Shown piece after piece: positions 35,205 through 42,949 of a stretch of DNA of 64,000 nt (position 1 is its first letter; each line of letters starts with the position of its first letter). The DNA lies in NCBI RefSeq assembly GCF_017545445.1, contig NZ_JAFWOM010000027.1, positions 53,892 to 117,891 of the forward strand. Reading direction: 5' to 3'. Source of the stretch: Fibrobacter sp. Lineage in GTDB: Bacteria; Fibrobacterota; Fibrobacteria; Fibrobacterales; Fibrobacteraceae. Position numbers and translations under genes: made by a program. The notes beneath the pieces were generated by a model. The model worked only from the letters and a program-made list of their open reading frames with translations. It did not search any database and was not told the origin of the DNA.

Positions 35205-37712
35205 ATGGCTTTTGATTTTAATAAAACGTATCCGTTGCTCCCTCTGAGGGATGCTGTTGTATTCCCGCTGACGACGCGGCGTATTTTGGTAGGCCGCGAG
35301 ATGTCGCTTCGCGCCCTTGAATTTGCAGAGAACCACAATAACGAAATTATTCTTGTCGCCCAGAAGAACGTGGAGCAGGAATCGCTCGACAATCCGATGC
35401 TCGACCTCTATACGGTGGGCGTGATTGCGCATGTGGCGAACGTGACTCCGTTCCCGAACGGCTGCGTGAAGGTTGTACTGGAAGGGGAATCCGTAGTGGA
35501 TCTCCGCTCGATTGTTTTGCGTGACGGATTTTTGCAGGTGACGGTTTCTCCGAGGGTGAACTTTATCAAGCCCGAAGATAAGTGCGCCAAGTTTGAAGAT
35601 GTGCTGAACATGTTCCGCAACTATGCGATGCACAGGAATATCGCCGAAGGCATGGTCGAAGCGATGTTCACGATGGACAGCCACATCAATGCATTTTATG
35701 GAATGGTGCCGTTCTTGCAGGTTTCGCTTTCCGAGAAGCAGGCCCTTTTGGAAGAGGAAACGATTGATGCCCTTGCGGAACGTTTGATTAGCCTGATGCA
35801 GCTTGCACAGGACAACGAGAACGTGCTTATCCGTGTGCAGCAGAATGTTCGCCAGAAGATGGCGCAGCAGCAAAAGGAATGGTTTATTTCGGAACAAATT
35901 CGCCAACTCCAGGACGAGCTGGATGCCGATAACGGCGGATCTTCGGAACCCGACCAGTTGCTCAAGAAAATCAAGGCCAAAAAGTTTAGCCAGGCGATTG
36001 AAGAAAAGCTCGAAGACGAAATTGGCCGCATGCGCATGATGCAGCCTACTTCCCCGGAATATGCGGTGAGCCGCAATTACGTGGATTGGTTCTTGGCTTT
36101 GCCGTATGGCGTTTATACCGACACCGTTCTCAATATGAAGAAGGTGAAGGCTGAACTCGATTCCAAGCATTTCGGTTTGGATAAAGTTAAAGAACGTATC
36201 ATGGAATACGTGGCCGTGCTGAAGCTTACCGGTACGGAACGCCGCGCTCCGATTCTTTGCCTTGTGGGGCCTCCGGGCGTGGGCAAGACGACGCTCGTGG
36301 AATCTATCGCAAAAGCCATGCAGCGTAACTTTGTCCGCATTACGCTTGGCGGCGTGCGTGATGAAGCTGAAATTCGCGGACACCGCCGTACTTATATCGG
36401 TGCGATGCCGGGACGCTTTATCCATGCGTTGCGCCGTGCGAAGTGCATGAACCCTGTGATTTTGCTTGACGAAATCGACAAGATGGCAAGCGATTTTAGG
36501 GGCGACCCGGCGAGTGCGATGCTCGAAGTTTTGGACCCGGAACAGAACCACGATTTTACGGACCACTTTATGGAAGTGGGGCTTGACATTAGCCGTGTGC
36601 TGTTTATCGCGACAGCGAATAGCGAAGGCGAAATTCCAGAAGCACTCCGCGACCGTTTGGAAATCGTGCGCTTGCCGGGATACTATCCGCACGAAAAGTT
36701 GCAGATTGCAAGCAAGTATTTGCTGCCTCGCATTTGTGAACGCACGGGCGTGAAGCTTGACGAACAGATTCACTTTGACGACGATGTTATTTCGTACGTG
36801 ATGCGTGGATGGACTCGCGAAGCGGGCGTGCGTGAACTTGAACGTACGCTTGAAAATGCGGTTCGCCATCGTGCGAAAGACATCGTGATGGGCAAGAAGT
36901 TTAAGTCTGAAATTACGGAGAAAATTCTCCATGAATATCTCGGTGCTCCGCGTTTCCTTGACAACCAGCTGCCGGAACCGGGCCGCCCGGGCGTTGTGAC
37001 GGGACTTGCTTGGACGAGCGTCGGTGGCGAAATTCTGCCCATTGAATGCATGCTCTTGAGCGGCAAAGGGCAACTGATTTTGACGGGTAAGCTTGGCGAT
37101 GTGATGAAGGAATCGGCACAGATTGCTGTTTCGCTTGTGCGTGAACGCTTGCAGCGCTTTGGCATTGACCCCGCGATTGTGCGGAAGACGGACATCCACA
37201 TTCACGTGCCGGAAGGTGCCGTGCCGAAGGACGGGCCGTCTGCAGGTATTGCGCTTACGCTTTGCTTGCTCAGTGCATTTACGAAGCATCCTATTGCACC
37301 GGACATTGCGTTTACGGGCGAAGTGAGCCTCACGGGTGCTTGCCTCCCGATTGGTGGGCTCAACGAAAAGGCTCTTGCTGCACTCGCCGCTGGCGTTAAA
37401 ACGCTCCGCTTGCCCGAAGGCAACAAGAAGGATGTGGCGGAACTCCCGGAACCGGCTAAGAAGGGCCTCAAGATTTTCACGCACAAGCACATCGACGAAA
37501 TCGTCAAGATTTTGTTTGCTGGCGTGAAAGTGGCGGCTCAGACGAAAGACGAGAGGCGAGAGACGAAAGAGACTCCTGTGGAAAAGGCTAGTGCAGGTGG
37601 TGACGAGAAGGCTGCAGGTGCGGATAATACCGCCGCGAAATCTGTGAAGTCTGCGAAAGTCGTCAAGCCTACCGCAAAGAAAACTGCGAAAAAGCCTACG
37701 AAGAAAGCGTAA
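35205..37712 (+). CDS. lon: ATP-dependent Lon protease
   Basis: 835 residues, LonA type. The N-terminal substrate domain starts YPLLPLRDAVVFP; the AAA+ module has GPPGVGKTTLVESIA near 355 and DEIDKMASDFRGDPASAMLEVLDPEQN; the protease has the catalytic serine in KDGPSAGIALTL near 679 and lysine in GGLNEKALAAL near 722. Beyond the usual end are about 55 residues rich in Lys, Ala, Thr and Val (AKSVKSAKVVKPTAKK...), and this tail begins in DNA with a 7-bp-period GACGAAA/GACGAGA repeat. The tail is not needed by the family and may be a recent gain. Confidence 0.97.
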   Translation: MAFDFNKTYPLLPLRDAVVFPLTTRRILVGREMSLRALEFAENHNNEIILVAQKNVEQESLDNPMLDLYTVGVIAHVANVTPFPNGCVKVVLEGESVVDLRSIVLRDGFLQVTVSPRVNFIKPEDKCAKFEDVLNMFRNYAMHRNIAEGMVEAMFTMDSHINAFYGMVPFLQVSLSEKQALLEEETIDALAERLISLMQLAQDNENVLIRVQQNVRQKMAQQQKEWFISEQIRQLQDELDADNGGSSEPDQLLKKIKAKKFSQAIEEKLEDEIGRMRMMQPTSPEYAVSRNYVDWFLALPYGVYTDTVLNMKKVKAELDSKHFGLDKVKERIMEYVAVLKLTGTERRAPILCLVGPPGVGKTTLVESIAKAMQRNFVRITLGGVRDEAEIRGHRRTYIGAMPGRFIHALRRAKCMNPVILLDEIDKMASDFRGDPASAMLEVLDPEQNHDFTDHFMEVGLDISRVLFIATANSEGEIPEALRDRLEIVRLPGYYPHEKLQIASKYLLPRICERTGVKLDEQIHFDDDVISYVMRGWTREAGVRELERTLENAVRHRAKDIVMGKKFKSEITEKILHEYLGAPRFLDNQLPEPGRPGVVTGLAWTSVGGEILPIECMLLSGKGQLILTGKLGDVMKESAQIAVSLVRERLQRFGIDPAIVRKTDIHIHVPEGAVPKDGPSAGIALTLCLLSAFTKHPIAPDIAFTGEVSLTGACLPIGGLNEKALAALAAGVKTLRLPEGNKKDVAELPEPAKKGLKIFTHKHIDEIVKILFAGVKVAAQTKDERRETKETPVEKASAGGDEKAAGADNTAAKSVKSAKVVKPTAKKTAKKPTKKA
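37545..37580. repeat. 7-bp-period repeat within the lon 3' coding region
   Basis: ACGAAAG, ACGAGAG, GCGAGAG, ACGAAAG run in tandem at about 37549-37576 and encode TKDERRETKE. The units are the complement of the CTCGTCT repeats found upstream of the genes at 44733 and 60385. Confidence 0.75.
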
Positions 37713-37731
37713 TTGTTTTTATTATATTGAC

Positions 37732-37753
37732 ATGCCCGCCTCCGAGCGGGCAT
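37732..37753 (+). terminator. Hairpin after lon
   Basis: ATGCCCGC and GCGGGCAT pair around CTCCGA, 20 bp after the lon stop. The following TCTCTCATTT is only moderately T-rich, so termination may be partial. Confidence 0.6.
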
Positions 37754-37780
37754 CTCTCATTTATATGCGATTGAAAAATT

Positions 37781-37809
37781 ATACCATTTAGTATTATACT
37801 ATTTAGTAT
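37781..37809. promoter_or_regulatory. Two 14-bp palindromes downstream of the ATPase gene
   Basis: ATACCATTTAGTAT (37781-37794) and ATACTATTTAGTAT (37796-37809) lie in tandem just after the stop of the minus-strand ATPase gene. They match the three copies upstream of the same gene at the form ATACYAnnTRGTAT. They could be binding sites or ends of a small inserted unit. Confidence 0.65.
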
Positions 37810-37816
37810 AATTAAT

Positions 37817-38923
37817 TTATTGTCTTTTTAGCCATTCTTTAAAGAACGGATTAGAAAACTTGTAAACTCCATCGTTTAGGTATAGAATATCCAGATTGAC
37901 GAGTCGCAAAATTGCTTTTCGGATTGAACTTGCGTTGCTGATTTTGCTTGCTTTTATAAACTCTACAGAGAATGGATTTTCTCCACCTATAAGGGAAATG
38001 CACTTCAAAACGGCCAATTGCTGTTTTGTCAGCTGCGATAAAATTGGCATGTAAGATTTCGATTCACGGGCGAAGACTAAATTCAGTGCATCAAAAATGT
38101 CCTCATTATCAATTTCTTTGTTGTGATCTGTGACGGTCCATAAAGCGTCGCACAGTTCCTGAACATCTCCAGAAACATTCCCAGAGAGTTCGATAATCCT
38201 TTTTAAAATTTGATTGTCAATGCTTCGATTTCCCGATTTAAAGCGCTCTTTTAAAAACGGTATGAAATCTTCGTCGTCTATTTTGCCAATGTCGAATAGA
38301 GCCGCCGATTTATAGAATGGGCTACGGGAATTTGAGAAAAGTTCTGCCATGGAATTCCTGACGCTGCCCATGAATATGTAAGGAATGCTTGGCTGAAATT
38401 GAATTTTGCTACGGAGCGAAGCGAGAATGCTGTTTGCGTTATCCAAGTAAAGCATGTCTTGAAATTCATCAAAGACAACGCAGATTTTCTTTTTTTCGGA
38501 GAGCTTTTCGATGGCATCTAGAATTGTTTCGATGCTATCAGATGGCGTGGTGGCAGATACGTCAACGGAAAGCGTTGGGTTGGCTGTCATGGGGTCGAAT
38601 GACAATGTTGGGCGGATATTTTTGAGCAGGTCAATTAAAGAAGTCAAGAAAGATTTGCGTTTGTCCAAAGATAAAATTGCTGAAGTCGTTTTTCTACAAA
38701 AATCGTCTATTGTCCGTATCCCTAGCAAGTCGATGTACAGCAACTTGAACTTTCGCATGTTGCGGACGGTTTGACAAACGAGGGACGTTTTTCCCATTCG
38801 ACGTTCTCCTTGAATGACAATGTTTTGTCCTGCCGATACCAAGCGGCTTAACTCTTTTTCAAGCACAGGACGTGGGCAGAAATATTCCCCGTCAACAACG
38901 CAACCGTATCTGAATGGATTCAT
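37817..38923 (-). CDS. Stand-alone P-loop ATPase with C-terminal winged-helix-like region
   Basis: 368 residues. FRYGCVVDGEYFCPRPVLEKEL starts the fold; Walker A is GERRMGKTSLVCQ near residue 40; Walker B is ICVVFDEFQDML near 150; MGSVRNSMAELF is a sensor-1-like segment. This is the archaeal-type ATPase_2/AAA family. From about 290, LTKQQLAVLKCISLIGGENPFSVEFIKASKISNASSIRKAILRLV reads as a winged helix, so DNA binding is likely. It stands alone, is AT-richer than its neighbours, and is bracketed by five copies of a 14-bp palindrome. Function unknown. Confidence 0.82.
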   Translation of the reverse strand: MNPFRYGCVVDGEYFCPRPVLEKELSRLVSAGQNIVIQGERRMGKTSLVCQTVRNMRKFKLLYIDLLGIRTIDDFCRKTTSAILSLDKRKSFLTSLIDLLKNIRPTLSFDPMTANPTLSVDVSATTPSDSIETILDAIEKLSEKKKICVVFDEFQDMLYLDNANSILASLRSKIQFQPSIPYIFMGSVRNSMAELFSNSRSPFYKSAALFDIGKIDDEDFIPFLKERFKSGNRSIDNQILKRIIELSGNVSGDVQELCDALWTVTDHNKEIDNEDIFDALNLVFARESKSYMPILSQLTKQQLAVLKCISLIGGENPFSVEFIKASKISNASSIRKAILRLVNLDILYLNDGVYKFSNPFFKEWLKRQ

Positions 38924-38939
38924 GTAATAGTCCTCTTTC

Positions 38940-39026
38940 TTATACTATATAGTATAATTTATTTCTGTGGGATGGTCAATAGGGAAATTGAAAAATTATA
39001 CCATTTGGTATAATACCAAATGGTAT
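38940..39026. promoter_or_regulatory. Three 14-bp palindromes upstream of the ATPase gene
   Basis: TTATACTATATAGTATAA (38940-38957, perfect) lies 17 bp before the ATPase start. ATTATACCATTTGGTATAAT (38995-39014, perfect outside the central TT) and ATACCAAATGGTAT (39013-39026) lie in tandem about 40 bp further away. All fit ATACYAnnTRGTAT. An autoregulatory operator array is the simplest reading. The rest of this 313-bp gap holds AT-rich sequence and the repeats at 39178-39236. Confidence 0.65.
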
Positions 39027-39177
39027 AAAAATTTTTATAAATAATAAAGTTGGTTTTATTTCCGATATTATGGAAAAATGCATAATTATGGAAATAAAAT
39101 GTGTTTTATGTGCTAACCGGTAAAATTCATGCAAAACCAGATGTCAAGAGCTTTGTGAAATTATTATCTTTTGCAAG

Positions 39178-39236
39178 TACCTAACCACTAATCTAACAAC
39201 TGTCTACTTCTAACTTCCTACTGTCTACTAAAAATT
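39178..39236. repeat. 7-bp-period repeats before the YggS-like gene
   Basis: CTAACCACTAATCTAACAACTGTCTACTTCTAACTTCCTACTGTCTACT runs to nine bases before the ATG at 39237. The next sequence before the start (AAAAATT) carries no ribosome site. Confidence 0.7.
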
Positions 39237-40019
39237 ATGGAATTCACACTTGATGAAATGCGTGAGCACCTTGCAGCTCTCGAAGCAAGGATTGTCGAGG
39301 CTTGCAAGATTGCGGGCCGCAACCGTGAATCGGTTAAGCTTGTGTGGGTGAGCAAGTTCCACCCGGCAGAGGCTGTGGAAAATGCGATTGCGCTTGGCGC
39401 GACGGACTTTGGCGAAAACCGCGTGCAAGAAGCAGAACTCAAGTTCTCCGAGCCGCGTGTTGCGAAGGACGGGAGTCGCGTGCGTTGTCATGTAATTGGT
39501 CCTGTGCAGAGTAACAAGCTCAAGAAGGCGGCTCTTGTGGCGGATTGCATTCATTCTATCGCGAGCATTGAAGCGGTGGAAAAGCTGGAGAAGGTTTGTG
39601 CTGCGGCTGCAAATGGTCAGGGCAAAGTTCTTGATATTTTGTTCCAAGTGAATGCGGGCGAAGAAGAGACGAAGAGCGGCCTTGACGTGCATGAGGCTGA
39701 AGCGTTCCTTGAAGATTTGGAAAAGCGTGCCGGGGCGGCGAATGCGGATGGCGAAAGTGCGAATTTCCCGCATTTGCGTTTCCGCGGTCTCATGACGATT
39801 GGCAAGAATACGGGTGTGCCTGAAGATAGCCGCGAGTGCTTTGCGTTTTTGCGTGGGCTGCGCGACAAGTTCCTTACGAAAGGTGGCGCGTTTGCCAAGT
39901 TCGATCAGCTTTCGATGGGCATGACGCTTGATTTGGAAGTCGCGATTGAAGAGGGTTCTACGATGATTCGCGTGGGTACAGCTCTCTTTGGCGAGCGCGA
40001 TTACTCTAAGCAGTTATAG
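39237..40019 (+). CDS. YggS/PROSC-family PLP-binding protein
   Basis: 260 residues. VKLVWVSKFHPAEAVENAIALGATDFGENRVQEAELKF carries the PLP-binding lysine near residue 40 and the family GENRVQE motif; CHVIGPVQSNKLKKA, FQVNAGEEETKSGL, RFRGLMTIGKNTG and LSMGMTLDLEVAIEEGSTMIRVGTALFG follow, completing the alanine-racemase-like barrel. These proteins buffer pyridoxal phosphate rather than catalyse. The protein is somewhat longer than usual because of an Ala/Gly/Asp-rich insert around residue 165. Confidence 0.92.
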   Translation: MEFTLDEMREHLAALEARIVEACKIAGRNRESVKLVWVSKFHPAEAVENAIALGATDFGENRVQEAELKFSEPRVAKDGSRVRCHVIGPVQSNKLKKAALVADCIHSIASIEAVEKLEKVCAAAANGQGKVLDILFQVNAGEEETKSGLDVHEAEAFLEDLEKRAGAANADGESANFPHLRFRGLMTIGKNTGVPEDSRECFAFLRGLRDKFLTKGGAFAKFDQLSMGMTLDLEVAIEEGSTMIRVGTALFGERDYSKQL

Positions 40020-40121
40020 ACCGTTCGCGCTAAAGTTAAAGGTGAAGTGTAATATGCGCTCACTCTCGCAACCGTTCTTGATTAATATCAAGAACTTGTT
40101 GCTCACAAACGATCCAGTGTA

Positions 40122-40165
40122 ATGGAGATCGTCATTCTGAGTCGTTAGACGAAGAATCCAGTGAT
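40122..40165. repeat. Dispersed intergenic repeat copy (GTCATTCTGA...GAAGAATCCAGT)
   Basis: ATCGTCATTCTGAGTCGTTAGACGAAGAATCCAGTG closely matches the copy near 61455, with the same CGTCATTCTGAG start and GAAGAATCCAGT end. Confidence 0.65.
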
Positions 40166-40169
40166 TTTT

Positions 40170-40243
40170 TATACCTCGATTTCCATGCCGGTGTGCATTT
40201 GTTCGACTTTGTCGCCGAGCACGTTGTGCAAAATTTCGTAAGC
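40170..40243 (-). pseudogene. Duplicated 3' end of the metallo-beta-lactamase-fold gene
   Basis: About 74 bp (from TATACCTC to CGTAAGC) match the last 70 or so bases of the MBL gene at 40866-40939 with only about four substitutions, in the same orientation and including the stop-codon region. There is no start or remaining reading frame. The 163-residue protein gene lies between the two copies, so this is the scar of an insertion or duplication. Confidence 0.8.
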
Positions 40244-40258
40244 CTCGCAAGAGGCTTT
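40241..40258 (+). terminator. Terminator at the end of the duplicated fragment
   Basis: AGCCTC and GAGGCT pair around GCAA, then TTTATTTT. It faces plus-strand transcription from the YggS-like gene. Confidence 0.65.
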
Positions 40259-40262
40259 TATT

Positions 40263-40754
40263 TTAGAAATTGAACGCTAGGGCGATGCCGCCTTGTTGGG
40301 TCGGGACGATTCCCATGCTGAATGAGCCGTTGCCTATGATATCGCCCTTGTAATTGTTGTAAATTTCCACAGCTTTATCTTTTTTAGAGTTGCCGATGTA
40401 ATCGATAATAAATGCCGCGACAATGATTGCGCCACCTGCCGCTACTCCCATTAAGTAGCTGCTTCCCGCTCCATAAGATGAACCTTGGTATATGCTGTAT
40501 CCGAGTAGAAATCCACCACCAAATGCTGCACCCCACGAAATATATCTCATTGTATTTCCGGTATTCCATTTGTCGATTGCTTCATAAACATTGGAGAGTT
40601 CCCTTTCGAATGCGTCGCAATCGACTTCTTGTCCGTCAATGGTATAGTCGGTTGTGAAAAAGCCTCTGTCCATGGTTAGCGTGTGTTTTTTTGCTTGTGC
40701 AAAAGAAAGTGTTGTGGAGCAGAGGATGAGTAGAACTGCAAAAAGTTTTTTCAT
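40263..40754 (-). CDS. Exported membrane protein of unknown function
   Basis: 163 residues. A signal peptide (KKLFAVLLILCSTTLSFA) ends near residue 20. A soluble part of about 45 residues (MDRGFFTTDYTIDGQEVDCDAFERELSNVYEAID) precedes two glycine-rich hydrophobic segments, near 68-85 and 95-115, that resemble membrane helices or glycine-zipper hairpins. The C-terminus ends in ALAFNF with a terminal Phe, as in outer-membrane proteins. Not recognised. It sits between two copies of the MBL 3' end, which suggests it arrived by recombination. Confidence 0.68.
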   Translation of the reverse strand: MKKLFAVLLILCSTTLSFAQAKKHTLTMDRGFFTTDYTIDGQEVDCDAFERELSNVYEAIDKWNTGNTMRYISWGAAFGGGFLLGYSIYQGSSYGAGSSYLMGVAAGGAIIVAAFIIDYIGNSKKDKAVEIYNNYKGDIIGNGSFSMGIVPTQQGGIALAFNF

Positions 40755-40864
40755 AGGAAATACCTTTCTAATGGAAATCGACTTTAAATGATAAATTAGA
40801 ATAAATAAAATATTGGATTATCCTTTGCTTGGAATAATCAATCTTTTTTAGCAGTTTTGGAGGA

Positions 40865-41743
40865 CTATACCTCAATTTCCATGCCGGTGTGCATTTGTTC
40901 GACTTTGTCGCCGAGCACGTTGTGCAGGATTTCGTAGGCACGTTGCCCGGTGCAGTGGCCCGTGTAGATTTTTTGAACGTTTAACTCGCGGAGGCATTCG
41001 GCGAATGCTTTCACGCGGTCATCTGGCGTGCGGAATAGGTGAAATCCGCCGAGGATGGCGTAAATTTGTTTGCCGGGGAATGTCGCTTCGATTTCTTTGA
41101 CGATGTTGTCGGCTCCGCCGTGGCTACAGCTGTTCATGATGAACAAGCCTTTGGGCGTATCGAAGACTAGACTTTGTTCGTGGTCGAAACTGTCGGGGCG
41201 GTACTTGCCGTTTTCTTTGACGCTCATGTGGGCGCGTTTGCCGATTTCGTCGAGGTGTGGAGCCTTGTGGCCGACGAGGGTGATGCCTGGAAAAATATCG
41301 CAGTCGCCTTTCGCGAATACGATGCGGTCGGCGTAGTGTTTTAGCGTGCCTTTGCGGATGCCGATGTATTCTTGGTACGTGAAAAATTTTAAGAATTTGT
41401 GCGTGTGGTAGCAGTTTTCGGCGGCGGAATCACGCAGATAAAATTTGGCGTGATTGTTGTGCTTGAAAAATTCTTGCATGCCGTTTGCATGGTCGTAATG
41501 GGCATGGCTCAAGATGCCTACGTCAATTTGCGAGATGTCGATGCCCAAGATGGCGGCGTTCTTCGCGAATTGTGCGGAGGCTCCCGTGTCGAGCAAAATG
41601 CGTTTGCCGTTGAATTCCGTATAAACGCTAAGTCCCCATTCGCCTTTCAATTGCTTTTGTGAAGCTTTGGCTGTGCAGGATTCGCAGGTGTTGCCGCTGT
41701 TGGCACAACCGCTGATGTTGTCGATAAGGATTTTAATTTTCAT
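40865..41743 (-). CDS. MBL-fold metallo-hydrolase
   Basis: 292 residues. A cysteine-bearing leader (CANSGNTCESCTAKA) precedes WGLSVYTEFNGKRILLDTGAS, then the zinc motif SHAHYDHANG, NSCSHGGADNIV and the C-terminal YTGHCTGQRAYEIL histidine. This set is that of the dihydropterin-phosphate-synthase-like branch, in which the second and third histidine regions are SHGG and GHCTG. Substrate unknown. The early cysteine cluster could bind iron or zinc. Its last 70 bases are duplicated at 40170-40243. Confidence 0.88.
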   Translation of the reverse strand: MKIKILIDNISGCANSGNTCESCTAKASQKQLKGEWGLSVYTEFNGKRILLDTGASAQFAKNAAILGIDISQIDVGILSHAHYDHANGMQEFFKHNNHAKFYLRDSAAENCYHTHKFLKFFTYQEYIGIRKGTLKHYADRIVFAKGDCDIFPGITLVGHKAPHLDEIGKRAHMSVKENGKYRPDSFDHEQSLVFDTPKGLFIMNSCSHGGADNIVKEIEATFPGKQIYAILGGFHLFRTPDDRVKAFAECLRELNVQKIYTGHCTGQRAYEILHNVLGDKVEQMHTGMEIEV

Positions 41744-41763
41744 TGCGTATGGGAGAAGAAATA

Positions 41764-41800
41764 ATGGATTCCCTCCCTTCGGTCGAGAATGACGCGTTTG
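41764..41800. repeat. Dispersed intergenic repeat copy
   Basis: GGATTCCCTCCCTTCGGTCGAGAATGACGCG has the GGAT(T/C)C start and GAATGACG end of the family, followed by a run of nine G residues. Confidence 0.6.
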
Positions 41801-41843
41801 GGGGGGGCATTAAAAGGAATGTGTTGGCTGTGGGTTTGCGTTG

Positions 41844-42629
41844 TTATGATTCGGTTTTAAATGCCTTGTAGAAATTCAGGAACTGTTCGGGGCTGAGTTC
41901 TTCGGCGCGGATGGTCGTGGGCCAATCCAAAAGTTCAATTGTCGATTGGATTTTCTTTTTGTCGTAATTTCTACCGAACGAATTGGCAAGTGTTTTGCGC
42001 TTTTGCGTGAATGCGGTGCGGACAAAGTCGAAGAATCCGTCGGGGGCTTGAATCGCGTCTTCGCGTGGAGTGAGTAGCATAGTGGCGCTATCGACGTTCG
42101 GCTTCGGCGTGAAATGCTCCGGCCCGATTTTGCGGAGAATTTGTGTGTTTGCAAATGCAGAAACGAGTACGGACAAACTTCCGTAATTGCTGGTGCAGGG
42201 TTCAGCGCAAATGCGTTCGGCGACTTCGAGCTGCACCATTCCCATAAAGCCTTTGGTCAAGTGCAAACGCGGCATGAGCCCTGCGATAATTGCGGTGCTT
42301 ACGTTGTACGGCAAATTGCCGGTGACCCACGGCTTTGCGTGTGCATCCAAGAATGCTTGCAAGTCGAATTTCAAGAAGTCGATGTTGACAATATTGAAAT
42401 TCTTGCAATCCTTGAACTTTTCTTTTAGGACTTCGACGCATTGCTCGTCGATTTCGACGGCGGTGAGTTCTAGACCGCGCTGGAGCAAATGCTCCGTGAG
42501 GGCACCGTGGCCGGGGCCGATTTCGAGGACGTATTCGCCAACTTCGGCGGGTAAATCGCCTGCGATGGCGGTGGCGGTTTCGACATCTAAAAAGTTTTGT
42601 CCAAATTTGCGGCGGCGTGCTCTATCCAT
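41844..42629 (-). CDS. rsmA: 16S rRNA dimethyladenosine transferase RsmA/KsgA
   Basis: 261 residues. RRRKFGQNFLDVETATAI, then EYVLEIGPGHGALTEHLLQRG (SAM motif I), VEIDEQCVEVL (motif II), VTGNLPYNVSTAIIAGLM (the NLPY catalytic motif) and FTPKPNVDSATMLLTPRE are diagnostic. The enzyme dimethylates two adjacent adenines of helix 45 in 16S rRNA. It stands alone on the minus strand. Confidence 0.96.
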   Translation of the reverse strand: MDRARRRKFGQNFLDVETATAIAGDLPAEVGEYVLEIGPGHGALTEHLLQRGLELTAVEIDEQCVEVLKEKFKDCKNFNIVNIDFLKFDLQAFLDAHAKPWVTGNLPYNVSTAIIAGLMPRLHLTKGFMGMVQLEVAERICAEPCTSNYGSLSVLVSAFANTQILRKIGPEHFTPKPNVDSATMLLTPREDAIQAPDGFFDFVRTAFTQKRKTLANSFGRNYDKKKIQSTIELLDWPTTIRAEELSPEQFLNFYKAFKTES

Positions 42630-42701
42630 GACGGGGAATATAGAAATTGATGGGGGTTGTTGCGAACTTTAATGATGAAACGTATCTGTTGGGCGTTTTT
42701 T

Positions 42702-42719
42702 TTGACAGTAAAGTGTCAA
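42702..42719. promoter_or_regulatory. Inverted repeat overlapping a -35-like TTGACA
   Basis: TTGACA and TGTCAA face each other across GTAAAG. TTGACA is a perfect -35 hexamer, but no convincing -10 lies 16-18 bases away (AAATGT), so it may be an operator or a weak promoter. Confidence 0.35.
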
Positions 42720-42726
42720 AATAGAA

Positions 42727-42801
42727 ATGTATATTCATGATATGTGTTCTCTATTCTTTGCGATTATTATCACGATGCTCCTCTTTTTCTTTTATCGTTG
42801 A
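42727..42801 (+). CDS. Possible 24-residue hydrophobic peptide
   Basis: ATG 42727 to TGA 42801 encodes a short peptide whose middle and end (CSLFFAIIITMLLFFFYR) would form one membrane helix with a basic end, as in type I toxin or small regulatory membrane peptides. It is followed nine bases later by a strong terminator. Against it: there is no ribosome site and the hydrophobic run may be chance in T-rich sequence. A leader/attenuator for the downstream mutase gene is an alternative. Confidence 0.25.
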   Translation: MYIHDMCSLFFAIIITMLLFFFYR

Positions 42802-42809
42802 AATGAGGG

Positions 42810-42832
42810 CCGCTTTATATTAAGCGGTTTTT
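42810..42832 (+). terminator. Strong rho-independent terminator or attenuator
   Basis: CCGCTT and AAGCGG pair around TATATT, followed by five T. It has no plus-strand gene before it other than the possible 24-residue peptide, so it either ends a short transcript or attenuates the mutase gene 118 bp downstream. The rest of this 320-bp gap holds 7-bp-type repeats at 42893-42938. Confidence 0.7.
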
Positions 42833-42949
42833 AGTATCTTTTACCTTGTAAAAACATTTGGCGGTTTAGCAGTGCTTTTGGATTTTGCAACTCACTATTG
42901 CGTCCTTCCTACTGACTACTTCCTACCGCCTACTAAATAGAGGTTTAAT

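Noticed and set aside
31970..37490. Very long minus-strand frames opposite tig, clpX and lon
   Set aside because: They are shadows produced by codon bias of the highly expressed plus-strand genes.
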